34,052 nt of DNA from a virus. The notes beneath the pieces were generated by a model. That model searched no databases and was not told the origin of the DNA. It saw only the letters and a program-made list of their open reading frames with translations. Shown here piece by piece: positions 1 to 9,001 of this stretch (positions are counted from its first letter, which is position 1; each line of letters opens with the position of its first letter). The stretch is from positions 1 to 34,052 of IMG/VR virus record IMGVR_UViG_3300020421_000078; one strand, 5' to 3'. The translations under genes were made by a program, and so were the position numbers.

Positions 1-783
1 AGGAACTCCATTACGTGGTTGTGGTAAGTCCTCTCCTTTTAGTTTGATAATACTATTAGGATCACAGTGGAAGTCAGCACCAGGATTGGAACTATCATTC
101 ATAGGCAGATAGAATCCATTGACACCAAATCCACCACTACGATTGATCGTATGCTTGATTGACTTTGGTAATCTAGGACTCCATTGTCCTGGTCTAAAAT
201 CAGTTGCTTTTTCAGTTCCAGAAGACATATAACCGTCTCCATCTTTATAGAAACCAAACACATCTGGTGTGAGTGCTTGACCGTCTACAAGATACAGATC
301 AAACATTTGTCCATCAGTTGATCTTAATGAACTATCATCTCTTCTTCCTATGATATGTTCATATGGTCCATTGATTGCTAAGTCTGCATTCTGACTAATG
401 TTACCAAAATCATCATAAATGTATTCCACACCATTAATCCAAAATCTTTGAATTTTATCTGGAGTTAAACTAGAAATAGTTGTATCTACTGATAAACATA
501 TATGCATCCAAGAACCAGGATCTCTAGAATGTGCAGCACTACCTCCAGGTCCAGTAAAAATAGCAGACATACTAGTAGTTCCTGTAGTTCCCCATCTACC
601 ATCAGCGTAGTGATATAAGTGAAATCTATCACTATTGTCTGCATTTGTTCCAGCAGCAACACTCCACACAGTGTTGTATTGACTACTTCCAAAATCTTTG
701 TTAATCTTTATCCAACCTGCCCAAGTCCATTTCTTACGATTACCAATGCTGGTAGGAGTTCTCTTTAAACATTCGTTTGCCAT
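1..783 (-). CDS. LamG/concanavalin A-like tail protein (3' end beyond window)
   Basis: This frame is open from an ATG at 783 to the window edge (261 codons), so the C-terminus is missing. The protein begins MANECLKRTPTS and carries the pattern of phage LamG-like proteins: a WTWAGWIKI strand near the N-terminus, MHICLSVD in the middle, then DLYLVDGQALTP, FGFYKDGDGYM and NGFYLPM. Concanavalin A-like jelly-roll folds of this sort are found in phage tail and fibre proteins and are thought to bind cell-surface glycans. The gene follows the 60-residue gene by 3 bases and ends the row of adhesion-type genes, so a role in host recognition is inferred. The ATG follows tandem stops (TGATAAATG) of the upstream gene, suggesting translational coupling. 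Confidence 0.8.
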   Translation of the reverse strand, partial: MANECLKRTPTSIGNRKKWTWAGWIKINKDFGSSQYNTVWSVAAGTNADNSDRFHLYHYADGRWGTTGTTSMSAIFTGPGGSAAHSRDPGSWMHICLSVDTTISSLTPDKIQRFWINGVEYIYDDFGNISQNADLAINGPYEHIIGRRDDSSLRSTDGQMFDLYLVDGQALTPDVFGFYKDGDGYMSSGTEKATDFRPGQWSPRLPKSIKHTINRSGGFGVNGFYLPMNDSSNPGADFHCDPNSIIKLKGEDLPQPRNGVP

Positions 784-786
784 TTA

Positions 787-969
787 TCAACCCAGTGTGG
801 TGGAACCTGATGGAACATAATCAGTAAAGATCGCTACCCACTCAGTGCCATTATATACTTTGTAAGCATTCTCTACAGTATTGAAGTATTGATCTCCTTC
901 AGTATTGTTGCTAGTTGGATCACTAGCAAGGGCACCTAACAACTTTGTGCCGCCGACATGTAATGTCAT
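787..969 (-). CDS. Small virion-associated protein, 60 aa, fibre-module-like
   Basis: A 60-residue protein whose core (DQYFNTVENAYKVYN followed by GTEWV) is the short beta-module seen repeatedly at the N- and C-termini of fibre proteins of marine T4-like phages. The start codon overlaps the stop of the 1297-residue fibre-like gene as TAATG. A very good Shine-Dalgarno AGGAGG lies 7 bases upstream, inside the end of that gene, which supports this start. It probably works as a small partner or cap of the neighbouring fibre proteins; that is inferred from position and sequence style only. No enzymatic motif is visible. Confidence 0.75.
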   Translation of the reverse strand: MTLHVGGTKLLGALASDPTSNNTEGDQYFNTVENAYKVYNGTEWVAIFTDYVPSGSTTLG

Positions 970-3900
970 TAGTTTACCTCCTGAAGCATGAACTTATACT
1001 TCTTACCGCTCCTTCTATTTATTAGGAAGAGGTCTTCTTCACCCTCCTGAATTGTGTATTGACCCCAGGTTCCATCTACTTCGTTAGCAGCACCTTCGTT
1101 AGATAGCTGAAGGTCAGCAGAGTAGATGTTCGCCCAACGCTTAGTTGCTGAACCTAAATCATGAGTAGCATCAGCTCCTGGTAAAATTTCATTAAACTGA
1201 GCGTTACCATTGGCGAATATCCTAGAAGTTTGTGTACTGTTTCCTGTAGTATATCCATTCCATAAAGAACCAGAATTTCTACTTACATTCAAAAAACCAC
1301 CAGTTCTAATCTTAACACCTGATTCATTTCCACTATTTGCGTTTCCACCAATTTTAAGATCACCACCAAATGTTCCTGTGCCTTCAACATCTAGATCAGT
1401 TGGTGTTCCGTTTGGTGAGGCATCAACCCATTGACTTACAGTATTATTACCAGCATCTTGATACTCGTAGTAGATAAACAAACGTCCATCATCGGTATCA
1501 TACCAAAGGTCTCCTTGACTTTGAGTTCCTGGTGCTCCACTCGATACTGTTGCTGATCCACCAATCTTTGCCCAAGCACTTCCGTTATAACCCTCAAAGA
1601 TATTAGCATTACCCTGAGTGCTAAATCTAATTTGACCTAGAGCTTCGTTACCACTAGATGGTCTAGCAGCATCATTACCAACTGGAACTTTGAGTGCTCC
1701 AGTTCCATTAAAATTGAAGATACTAGCGTCTGCTGAGGTAACACCTGCGTTTAGTTTCCAGGTTCCACTAGTAGGTCCGATCTCTCCATTCTTAGCAACC
1801 AGAACATTACCAACTCTATATTCTTTTGCCGATGGAATATCAAGGTGCTCAGTAAGAGTCCAAGCATCAGTAGCATCTGTCCATGTAATCTGCTTGTCAC
1901 TCGCACCTTTAACAATCAATCCACCACCATCAGCTGAAGTATCAGAAGGACCAGTAATGGTCATATCAGCAGCACCAGTACCAGTTACGGTACTACCATT
2001 AACCATAGTAATAGAATTACCACTAATAGATGCAATCGTTCCAGAGATAACAATACCAACTGTATTTGAAACAACTGACATACCCTCAATGATTCCAGTC
2101 ATTGGAGTAACACCTGTAATAGTCAGGTTGTTATTAGTTACCGTACCAGTAACAGAAGGAATTGTCGCTACAGCTGCTAGCGTTAAAGTCTTATCATCTA
2201 CCTCAATTGTATTTGAATTAATGCTAGTTGTTGTGCCATTAATTACAAGGTTACCTGAAACTGTTAGGTTCTGACCTACGTTAAAGTTCTTAGGAATAGT
2301 TACATCGAAGTTACTATCACCTCTAACCCACAAACCATCACCAGATCCAATAACTAATTGCTTGTCACCTGTGATAGATGGTGGTTGATATGTTGCATCA
2401 GCACTCGACTCCGCTGGTGCTGCGCCGATGATAACGTTACCACTACCAAGACAGTTAAATCCAGCAAAGTATCCAATACAAACGTTGTTATTTCCACTGG
2501 TATTTTCTGACAGAGAACCAACACCCATCGCAGTATTGTTGTTACCACTAGTCAAGTTCAGTGTTGAATCTCTACCGACTGATGTATTGTAGTCGCCAAT
2601 ACCAACAACATTCAATGCCTTATGTCCGAAAGCACTGTTACCAAATCCAGCATTAACTGTAGTTAGTGCTTCAAATCCAACACCAGTGTTCTGAGATCCT
2701 GTGGTGTTTGAGTTGAGAGCATTGTAACCCATTGCCGTGTTAGAAGCAATAGCATTATTACCTCTACCAATTCTCATTGGGTTTAAAGAAGTTCCTCTTA
2801 CAGTAATGTCATTATTTTCAGAGTTCAGAACACCATTGACAGTAATAGTATCACCATTTTGGTTACCTAAAGTTGTATTACCATCGACTGCTACATTACC
2901 TGAGAATGTTGTAGTGCCTGTAGAAGCTCCAATGTTTACATTTGTAGCAGCACCAAAAGCATTGATAGTAGTAGCTGTTGTATTGAATACATCAAAACTA
3001 TTTGAACTAGTAACTATACTAGATGTAATCGATGGACTTGTATTAAAGACCAAAGATCCAGCACCAGTTTCATCAGTAATCATACCTCTAAGTTGTGACG
3101 AGGTTGTATTACCAAATACAGATAAATTATCAGATCTATATGCTACTGTTCCACCCTGATTAAAATTAACAGATGCTGTGTCGGTTCCAGTAAGCGTTAA
3201 TGTATTACTACAAGTAAAAGTTTTGTTGGCAGCAATTGATAACGTTGCGTTAACTGTTTGAGAAACAATTAAACCATTTAAAGTTGAAGCTGTTGCTGCT
3301 CCAAGTAATGGATCTGTTAATGTAGGACTGGTTAGAGTTTTGTTAGTGAGAGTTTGTGATTCGTTTTCTGTTACTAATCTATGCGAAACAGATCCATCAT
3401 AAGTTCTCCAATACTGACCATTCTCTGTCCACAAGAGAGAATTAAATGACGTTACTGTTCCCGCTGCATCTGTTGTTCTGTTAATTTGTAATCCAGCATC
3501 TGTTCCAGAAAGACTACTACCTTTTCTTAATTCAATTTGAGCGTCAGCAATGACAACAGTCTGAGATTCAATTGTTGATGTAGTACCAGTAACAATAAGG
3601 TCACCACCCACAGTAACAGTTGATCCATCATCAGTGATGATACTATCTGTTAATTGATCATTAGAATTATCCCACTTCATTACAGTGGAATCATTTAAGT
3701 TACTATAGTTTTTTAATCTAAAATCAGTTCCTTGTAAAATTAAACCACCACTAGCATTCAGTGAAGCACCAGTATCACTGTTAATAGAACTAAAAGTAAA
3801 CGTAGTATCTCCGTTTGAATTTGTTCCTTGAGTAATTGTTGTAGCTCCACCACCAAGTAAGACAACGTTACCAGTTTGGAATGAACCCGAGGCGTCTTCT

Positions 3901-4862
3901 TTTAAAGAAGTAATCGTATTTGTAAACGATGAGTTAATTGTTACTGTATTGTTCGACTGAACTAAATCAACATTAGTTCCAGGAATTAAATCAAAATCAC
4001 CAGAAAAATATGATCCACCATTTGTTCCAGTAGCCCTAAGTCTAGAAATAGTATCTACAGAATCAAACTCAAATGTACTACCAGTTTGAGCAATAGTTAA
4101 ATTTGTACTACCAGAAGTAAAGAATACATCACCACTTACTAATGCTCCACCACCACTAACACTTTCTGTTATTCTAGTAACTGTATTATCATTCTCACCA
4201 CTAATAGTAATTGTTGCTCCAGATTGCTGGACAGTAGTAAAAGCACCAGCAGCAAAAGTAATATCTCCCGACTGTAAAATACCACCAGAAGCAGCAAGTC
4301 TAGTAATAGTATCTTTATCTTCTGCTGAAGCAGACAGAGTAATCTGATCTCCTGATCGATCAATATAAATATTCGCTACCTTGTGATCGTTAGGTAAAGT
4401 TCCTGTGTATGACGCAACAGCAATTGATACATCATCTACTACTGATCCACTGTCAGTAAGTCTAATAATTTTTTGATTAGCAACTCCATCTACTGCTGAG
4501 ATAGAATATGTTGTGTTGTCATTTGGAGTTGTCGCAGTACCACCTAAAGGAATTAGATTACCATTAATAGTAATTCCGTTATTGTTTAAAGCACTGTTTG
4601 GAATATTGGTGAACGTATTTGTAGTTCCAGAGATAAACGAAGACTCGATTGTCTTGTTTGTTATCGTTTGAGATTGATTTAAATATACATCTCCAGGACT
4701 ATCCCAAAGAACAGTAGTTCCGTTACTCTTTAAATACTTCCCAGAACCCAAGTCCCCGTTGATAATAATTCCATTACCAGTTAGTTCTAAATTATCACCA
4801 GAGATCAGTTCCTCAATTTTTTGAGAAACTGCATTTACGATTAAAGGAAAACGATCAGCCAT
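969..4862 (-). CDS. Large tail fibre-like virion protein (1297 aa)
   Basis: A very long protein, rich in Thr, Ser, Asn and Gly and poor in Cys, typical of trimeric phage fibres. The N-terminus (MADRFPLIVNAVSQKIEEL) resembles the attachment end of cyanomyovirus fibre proteins. Three kinds of module follow: several TITRL...GG..SGD repeats; two TGTTSTI/NGTTTSI modules leading into IELRKG or TLTLA strands; and a run of NTAMGYNAL, NTGVGFEAL, NSAFGHKAL and NTAMGVGSL units, the left-handed beta-roll signature of trimeric autotransporter heads. Near the C-terminus are a GDLWYDTDDGRLFIYY module and the ending DLGSATKRWANIYSADLQLS...YKFMLQEV, common in cyanophage structural proteins. I see no S74 autochaperone domain. 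A late promoter motif lies 32 bases before the start. The exact fibre position in the virion is unknown. Confidence 0.85.
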   Translation of the reverse strand: MADRFPLIVNAVSQKIEELISGDNLELTGNGIIINGDLGSGKYLKSNGTTVLWDSPGDVYLNQSQTITNKTIESSFISGTTNTFTNIPNSALNNNGITINGNLIPLGGTATTPNDNTTYSISAVDGVANQKIIRLTDSGSVVDDVSIAVASYTGTLPNDHKVANIYIDRSGDQITLSASAEDKDTITRLAASGGILQSGDITFAAGAFTTVQQSGATITISGENDNTVTRITESVSGGGALVSGDVFFTSGSTNLTIAQTGSTFEFDSVDTISRLRATGTNGGSYFSGDFDLIPGTNVDLVQSNNTVTINSSFTNTITSLKEDASGSFQTGNVVLLGGGATTITQGTNSNGDTTFTFSSINSDTGASLNASGGLILQGTDFRLKNYSNLNDSTVMKWDNSNDQLTDSIITDDGSTVTVGGDLIVTGTTSTIESQTVVIADAQIELRKGSSLSGTDAGLQINRTTDAAGTVTSFNSLLWTENGQYWRTYDGSVSHRLVTENESQTLTNKTLTSPTLTDPLLGAATASTLNGLIVSQTVNATLSIAANKTFTCSNTLTLTGTDTASVNFNQGGTVAYRSDNLSVFGNTTSSQLRGMITDETGAGSLVFNTSPSITSSIVTSSNSFDVFNTTATTINAFGAATNVNIGASTGTTTFSGNVAVDGNTTLGNQNGDTITVNGVLNSENNDITVRGTSLNPMRIGRGNNAIASNTAMGYNALNSNTTGSQNTGVGFEALTTVNAGFGNSAFGHKALNVVGIGDYNTSVGRDSTLNLTSGNNNTAMGVGSLSENTSGNNNVCIGYFAGFNCLGSGNVIIGAAPAESSADATYQPPSITGDKQLVIGSGDGLWVRGDSNFDVTIPKNFNVGQNLTVSGNLVINGTTTSINSNTIEVDDKTLTLAAVATIPSVTGTVTNNNLTITGVTPMTGIIEGMSVVSNTVGIVISGTIASISGNSITMVNGSTVTGTGAADMTITGPSDTSADGGGLIVKGASDKQITWTDATDAWTLTEHLDIPSAKEYRVGNVLVAKNGEIGPTSGTWKLNAGVTSADASIFNFNGTGALKVPVGNDAARPSSGNEALGQIRFSTQGNANIFEGYNGSAWAKIGGSATVSSGAPGTQSQGDLWYDTDDGRLFIYYEYQDAGNNTVSQWVDASPNGTPTDLDVEGTGTFGGDLKIGGNANSGNESGVKIRTGGFLNVSRNSGSLWNGYTTGNSTQTSRIFANGNAQFNEILPGADATHDLGSATKRWANIYSADLQLSNEGAANEVDGTWGQYTIQEGEEDLFLINRRSGKKYKFMLQEVN
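1016..1023 (-). promoter_or_regulatory. Possible T4-like late promoter inside fibre gene end
   Basis: On the minus strand this reads AATAAATA, matching the T4/cyanophage late -10 form NATAAATA, about 47 bases before the 60-residue gene. It lies within coding sequence (residues LINRR of the fibre), so the match could be chance. The AGGAGG ribosome site of the small gene lies between it and the start. Confidence 0.3.
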
Positions 4863-4893
4863 TTAACTTCCAATGGATATTACTGCTCTGGTT

Positions 4894-4901
4894 TATTTAT
4901 G
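4894..4901 (-). promoter_or_regulatory. T4-like late promoter before the large fibre gene
   Basis: The minus strand reads CATAAATA in the 41-base gap between the protease stop and the fibre start, 32 bases from the ATG. The form fits the NATAAATA late -10 element. In a read-through transcript, the protease's last bases ATTTCC could pair with GGAAGT just before the fibre start; a transcript beginning at this promoter would lack ATTTCC. Confidence 0.6.
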
Positions 4902-4903
4902 TC

Positions 4904-6970
4904 TCAGGAAATAACGATCTGTCCCACCATTCCTCCGTGGAATTGACAAATGTAATAGTAAGTTCCTGGTGTTACCCCATTGGTATCCCATGTGATAGTC
5001 GCATTTGTTTGTCCATTATTAATTACACCAGCAACAGCATTTCCAGTTCCTGTTGTAGCAGAAGTTTTAATCCAGAAAGGATGACCAGAAGCACCCACGT
5101 TAAACTCCAATACATCTCCAACACTACATGTAATTGTAGGATCTAATGCATTACTATGTGATGTAGTAGAATCAGTTCCAGTAAATGTGTAATGTGATGC
5201 TCCACTGTTACCAACAGTAAAGATATAAGTTGTTACTGTTGGACCAGTAGGTCCAGGAGAAGGTCTATTAAATGTAGAAACTCTTGGGTATGTTAGATAT
5301 GATGTTCCAGTGGCAGTTGCTAGAGTACCATACGGCACTCCAGTAAGAGACCTTTCTTTTAGTTGAGGAAAAATATATCCCGTTGTTGGTCTTGGGTTGA
5401 CCATCCTAACGTAAGAATTTGGACTACCTTTTCTACATGTTGGATCATCAAATCCTCCACCAGCAATATCAAAAGTCATGTCTCCCACGAGACTTGTATT
5501 ACGTATATAAGTTACTGCATCTTGATTAGAATATCTTTGTTTTGCTGTTGCTTGACACGCAATAATACCTGCTACTTGAGGTGATGCCATTGAAGTACCA
5601 CTAATTGCCGCATAGAAATTAGCAGATCCTTGAGCATACTTTGGATCGTTAAATCCTGTATTACCATAAGCAGAAAGAATCAAGTCTCCAGGAGCAAAAA
5701 CATCTACACCAGGACCGAAGTTTGAATATGTAGATCTCTTAAAGTTTTCATCATCCTGTAGTGCTCCAACAGAAATGCCACCACTATCAGGACTGTTTGG
5801 CCAAGCACCTCTATTATAATAAAGATTTGATGGAATTCCATTCCCTATTACTGTATTATTCCAATCAATATCATTTGGTTCTGCTACTAATAAATTATCA
5901 TTACCAGCAGACCCGACAATAACAATACCTTCTTTAATGGCGTCCTCAACATCTGCTTGAACTGAGGCGCTATAAGATGGATAATCTTCCAATCCAAATC
6001 TCAATCCAAAGTCTGCTATGAGACCTGCTTCACTCCATCCAGATGGTCCAGGATTACTAGGATCGTAATAAACTCCACGATAAAGCACTTGAGTTACATC
6101 AGTAAATTCTATAGTTTCAGATGGTGTACTGAATGTTCTTGCGCCACCATAACTATGATTAGTGACTGTAGGATTTTTAAATCCTGTTTCTGGATTTACT
6201 GGTTTAACTCTATGAAATGCTCTAAGATAATCAAAAATTAATAGTGGAGGAGTTTGCTGTCCAGATGGCCATGGATCAGTGACAGCTAAATTATAAATGT
6301 TTGCTTCTCTTGCCCATCCATAAAATTGACCAGCAACAGTTCCACCAACATGATTTCCATGGTACTGAGATGTTGAAGCATTATCTCCGTAATTAATAAC
6401 TCCAGTTGGCATACTAATACCACCATTAACAACAGCATTCAAGTCATTAAACCATTGATATGGAATAAATCTTGATTGATTGGTTTGTTGACTATACCAC
6501 TCTCCACTATCAAATGACATAGGATCATCAACAATAACCACATCAACATGTTTACCGTTACTATAAATTTCTACAGTATCTGTTACAACTTCAGTGCCAG
6601 TAGATCCTCCCCATTGAGTTTTTCTTCTTTGTGTTTGATCTCCAGCACAATGAACATGTCCCCATTGATGCCACAAGTGACTGAAAGTTGTAGGCACAAC
6701 AGAATTTTTAAAAACTTCTCCCGACACTACATAGGGTTCATTATTCACTACATGTGTACGTATCTGTCCTACATCACTAGCTAGTGATACATCAATAACT
6801 CTGGGATCCAGTTTCAATTCATCTGCCTGTACAACATTCATCATGTAATGAGTATTCCTACTAATAGGACGCTTCATTACTAGAACATAGTTGTTTGATT
6901 CCATTTCAGAATAAAACTGCTCCAAATCTTCATACTTATGGAGAGTTACAACGTATTCTTTATCTAACAT
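4904..6970 (-). CDS. Subtilisin-like (S8) serine protease with C-terminal cupredoxin domain
   Basis: 688 residues. The S8 catalytic triad is visible: Asp148 or 149 in VVIVDD, His204 in HGNHVGGT and Ser460 in GTSMASPQVAG, with the oxyanion Asn357 in GSAGND. Residues 1-130 look like a propeptide or virion-anchoring part. After a Pro/Gly-rich linker (about 570-578), residues 580-688 form a cupredoxin-like beta domain with a full type-1 copper ligand set: His630 (GHPFW), Cys675, His678 and Met681 in CQFHGGM, spaced C-x2-H-x2-M as in amicyanin. There is no signal peptide. It sits among fibre genes, so it is probably a virion protein that cleaves fibre proteins or host surface proteins; the target is unknown. 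The start follows the upstream stop as TGATATG. Both domains are clear; the joint function is not. Confidence 0.9.
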   Translation of the reverse strand: MLDKEYVVTLHKYEDLEQFYSEMESNNYVLVMKRPISRNTHYMMNVVQADELKLDPRVIDVSLASDVGQIRTHVVNNEPYVVSGEVFKNSVVPTTFSHLWHQWGHVHCAGDQTQRRKTQWGGSTGTEVVTDTVEIYSNGKHVDVVIVDDPMSFDSGEWYSQQTNQSRFIPYQWFNDLNAVVNGGISMPTGVINYGDNASTSQYHGNHVGGTVAGQFYGWAREANIYNLAVTDPWPSGQQTPPLLIFDYLRAFHRVKPVNPETGFKNPTVTNHSYGGARTFSTPSETIEFTDVTQVLYRGVYYDPSNPGPSGWSEAGLIADFGLRFGLEDYPSYSASVQADVEDAIKEGIVIVGSAGNDNLLVAEPNDIDWNNTVIGNGIPSNLYYNRGAWPNSPDSGGISVGALQDDENFKRSTYSNFGPGVDVFAPGDLILSAYGNTGFNDPKYAQGSANFYAAISGTSMASPQVAGIIACQATAKQRYSNQDAVTYIRNTSLVGDMTFDIAGGGFDDPTCRKGSPNSYVRMVNPRPTTGYIFPQLKERSLTGVPYGTLATATGTSYLTYPRVSTFNRPSPGPTGPTVTTYIFTVGNSGASHYTFTGTDSTTSHSNALDPTITCSVGDVLEFNVGASGHPFWIKTSATTGTGNAVAGVINNGQTNATITWDTNGVTPGTYYYICQFHGGMVGQIVIS

Positions 6971-6971
6971 A

Positions 6972-7943
6972 TCAATCCTCTAATGGAACAAATGTTAATT
7001 GGACTTGTAAGTTTACTTGAGAACCACTTTTATTAACTATCTTAGCATATGTAATGGCACTACCACTAGCGTTAAATGCGATTGTTCCTGGTGTGATTGC
7101 TTGAGATGCAGCACTAGTAGTAATCAATTCAGAAAGAACTCCAGAACCAGGAGTAGGATCTGTGGTTTCTAATCTTGTCGAGTCAGCAGTTCTGCTAACG
7201 GTATCCGAATACAAAGTCAACCAGCAAGCATGTGATACTTCAATTTTTAAAAGAGCATATGTTTTTGGTGTACTAATAGAAATATCTGTAGCAATATCTG
7301 GTTGAATACCAACTGCTGTATATGTTGTAACTAGTCTTCTACTAGCAGAGTTAGCATTTACCCAGTTAGTTCCATCGTATTTTAAAATTTGTCCATCCAA
7401 AGGAGAAACAACAACATTACCAGCATCTCCAAGTGTTGGAATGGATGCGGCAGATCCACTGATAGAAATTGGATACGTACCACTCAATCTAGCAGTGCCT
7501 AAAGTTCCAGCATTAATATTAGTAGCATTACGATAGTAAGATCCTTCCTGTCCATCTAAAGTATCAGCATCTAATCCACCACCAGATCCTGCTGCAGTGT
7601 TTTCCCACTTTAAATTTGCTTGGTTCCAGGCAAGAACATCACCATCACTAGGAACTCCATGGTTAACATCAATATGTGTATTAAGATTTCCTGTGGATGT
7701 TAAATAAGACGAAAGATCTGGAGGTGTGAGTGTAAAGACACCATCATTTGGATTATATGCTAGTGAACCACCACCAGAAGCAGCAGCGTTGGTAGCACTA
7801 AAGACAGTTCTGTCAGTAGCAGTAGCACCACCACCAGCAGCAGTCCAACTCTCACCATTCCACGAATAGGTGATACCTGCTACCACATAAGTGAATGTTC
7901 CATCAGTTGCCTGCCCTGCTGTTGAGGGAAAATTAATTGCCAT
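6972..7943 (-). CDS. Fibre-like virion protein with PTPGSGV C-terminal domain (323 aa)
   Basis: The N-terminus (MAINFPSTAGQATDGTFTY, SWNGESW) is the short beta module found at the start of many cyanophage fibre proteins. The middle has a LAWNQANLKWEN strand and the LDGQEGSYYRNATNINAGTL/ARLSG signature of phage tail fibres. The last 110 residues form a domain closely related to the end of the 999-residue fibre protein encoded at 11622-14621: both carry SR.AD.TR, DPTPGSGV.SE and a PG...FN strand. The two proteins may therefore share a partner or receptor-binding head. A late promoter motif and the Shine-Dalgarno AAGGAG precede the start. Confidence 0.8.
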   Translation of the reverse strand: MAINFPSTAGQATDGTFTYVVAGITYSWNGESWTAAGGGATATDRTVFSATNAAASGGGSLAYNPNDGVFTLTPPDLSSYLTSTGNLNTHIDVNHGVPSDGDVLAWNQANLKWENTAAGSGGGLDADTLDGQEGSYYRNATNINAGTLGTARLSGTYPISISGSAASIPTLGDAGNVVVSPLDGQILKYDGTNWVNANSASRRLVTTYTAVGIQPDIATDISISTPKTYALLKIEVSHACWLTLYSDTVSRTADSTRLETTDPTPGSGVLSELITTSAASQAITPGTIAFNASGSAITYAKIVNKSGSQVNLQVQLTFVPLED

Positions 7944-7966
7944 TTCTTAAGATGCTCCTTCCGTAG

Positions 7967-7973
7967 TATTTAG
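7967..7973 (-). promoter_or_regulatory. Late promoter motif CTAAATA
   Basis: The minus strand reads CTAAATA in the 32-base gap before the 323-residue fibre gene, 24 bases from its ATG and just after the upstream stop. This is the same short motif that precedes several other late genes in the window. The Shine-Dalgarno AAGGAG lies between motif and start. Confidence 0.5.
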
Positions 7974-7975
7974 AA

Positions 7976-8953
7976 TCACCAAGTCGCAAGTGCTGCTCTC
8001 TTCCATGTATTAGTAGCGATGCAGATATAAACATAGTCAGCATCATATCTAATATCACCAGCGGTTCCATTAGAACTAGCAGTGGTGGGTGCGTTAGAGG
8101 ATAGAGATGAAGAGAGTGGAGGAGACGCATCAACCCACTGCGTGCTATCAGTATCATTATAATAAATCTTCAGGCGTCCCTTGTCAGATTCCCACCAAAG
8201 ATCACCAGCATTAGCAGAACCAGGAGCAGTGTCTGAGATGGTTACGTTCGCACCACCGCCTCCACCAGCACTAGCAGAAGGAACCCAGTTAGAACCATCC
8301 CATGCTAAAACATCATTTGCGGATGGTGATGTGGTTAAATCTACATCTGCTAATTCACCAATAGAAGAACCAGTATCTAGAAGTTGTGTCCAACCACCAG
8401 CATGTCCAAAGTATCCATGTCCCTCAGCATGAACGTGAGCGAACATACCATGATAAGTAGAAGCACTAACCGCATTAAGTGCTGTTAGATCAGCAAAGTT
8501 ATTGGAGTAATATAGTTTGCCAGTAGTAGTAATATCTCTAGCAGTAGTAGATCCAAGTGCTAGAACAGCATCTAGAGTTTGTGTTTCTGTGTATGATGTT
8601 AGATATCCAGCACCACTATGATCACCCCATCCATATGCTGTGTCCCAGTTAGTAACTTGATTTGTGGTAACAGCACCAACAGGAGAAGCAGTAAATACAG
8701 GATCAGTTTCAGTAAAACTCGTTAAGTATCCAGCAGAACCGTGATCTCCCCACCCATGCGCTAGGTTCCAGTTGTTAATATTCTGCTGAAGAATATTAAA
8801 TGAAGGAGAGTTAGTAAAGATAGGATCAGTTTCCGAAGAAGTAAACTGGAATCTTCCCAGAACTTTCCACGTTGTTCCATCGTAAGTCCACGTTACACCA
8901 CCAAATGTATACGTGTCGTTAATATTTGGTGATGCAGGAAAATCTAATGCCAT
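7976..8953 (-). CDS. Fibre-like virion protein with WGDH repeats (325 aa)
   Basis: The protein starts with the MALDFPASPNINDTY/TYDGTTW N-terminal fibre module. Two tandem repeats of about 40 residues follow (residues 39-118), each holding ETDP.F, NW..A.GWGDH and AGYLTS. The same repeat occurs three times in the 999-residue fibre protein at 11622-14621. The centre has an ELADVDL/LAWDGSNWVPS module. The C-terminal third has the GDLWWESDKGRLKIYY...QWVDASP module and a GDIRYDADYVYICIATNTWKR end, widely used in phage tail-fibre proteins. Function is inferred to be adhesion or structural. Cysteine is nearly absent, as is usual for fibres. Confidence 0.8.
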   Translation of the reverse strand: MALDFPASPNINDTYTFGGVTWTYDGTTWKVLGRFQFTSSETDPIFTNSPSFNILQQNINNWNLAHGWGDHGSAGYLTSFTETDPVFTASPVGAVTTNQVTNWDTAYGWGDHSGAGYLTSYTETQTLDAVLALGSTTARDITTTGKLYYSNNFADLTALNAVSASTYHGMFAHVHAEGHGYFGHAGGWTQLLDTGSSIGELADVDLTTSPSANDVLAWDGSNWVPSASAGGGGGANVTISDTAPGSANAGDLWWESDKGRLKIYYNDTDSTQWVDASPPLSSSLSSNAPTTASSNGTAGDIRYDADYVYICIATNTWKRAALATW

Positions 8954-8963
8954 TTCTAGACGA

Positions 8964-9001
8964 TACTACCTTTCAGATATATTTAGTTATCTGTTGTAGT
9001 A
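8964..9001 (-). promoter_or_regulatory. Stem-loop with late promoter motif CTAAATA in its loop
   Basis: An interrupted inverted repeat surrounds a late promoter motif. The outer arms TACTAC/GTAGTA (8996-9001 and 8964-8969) and inner arms CAGATA/TATCTG (8988-8993 and 8974-8979) enclose an 8-base loop with CTAAATA at 8980-8986. The TAA stop of the 95-residue gene lies at the edge of the loop. A transcript reading through from upstream would fold the whole hairpin, while one starting at the late promoter would lack its 5' arm. Confidence 0.5.

Noticed and set aside
1690-3159. Long plus-strand frames (194 and 140 codons) opposite the large fibre gene
   Set aside because: They are antisense shadows of a low-complexity, Thr/Asn-rich fibre gene; no ribosome site or domain pattern, and all accepted genes are on the other strand.
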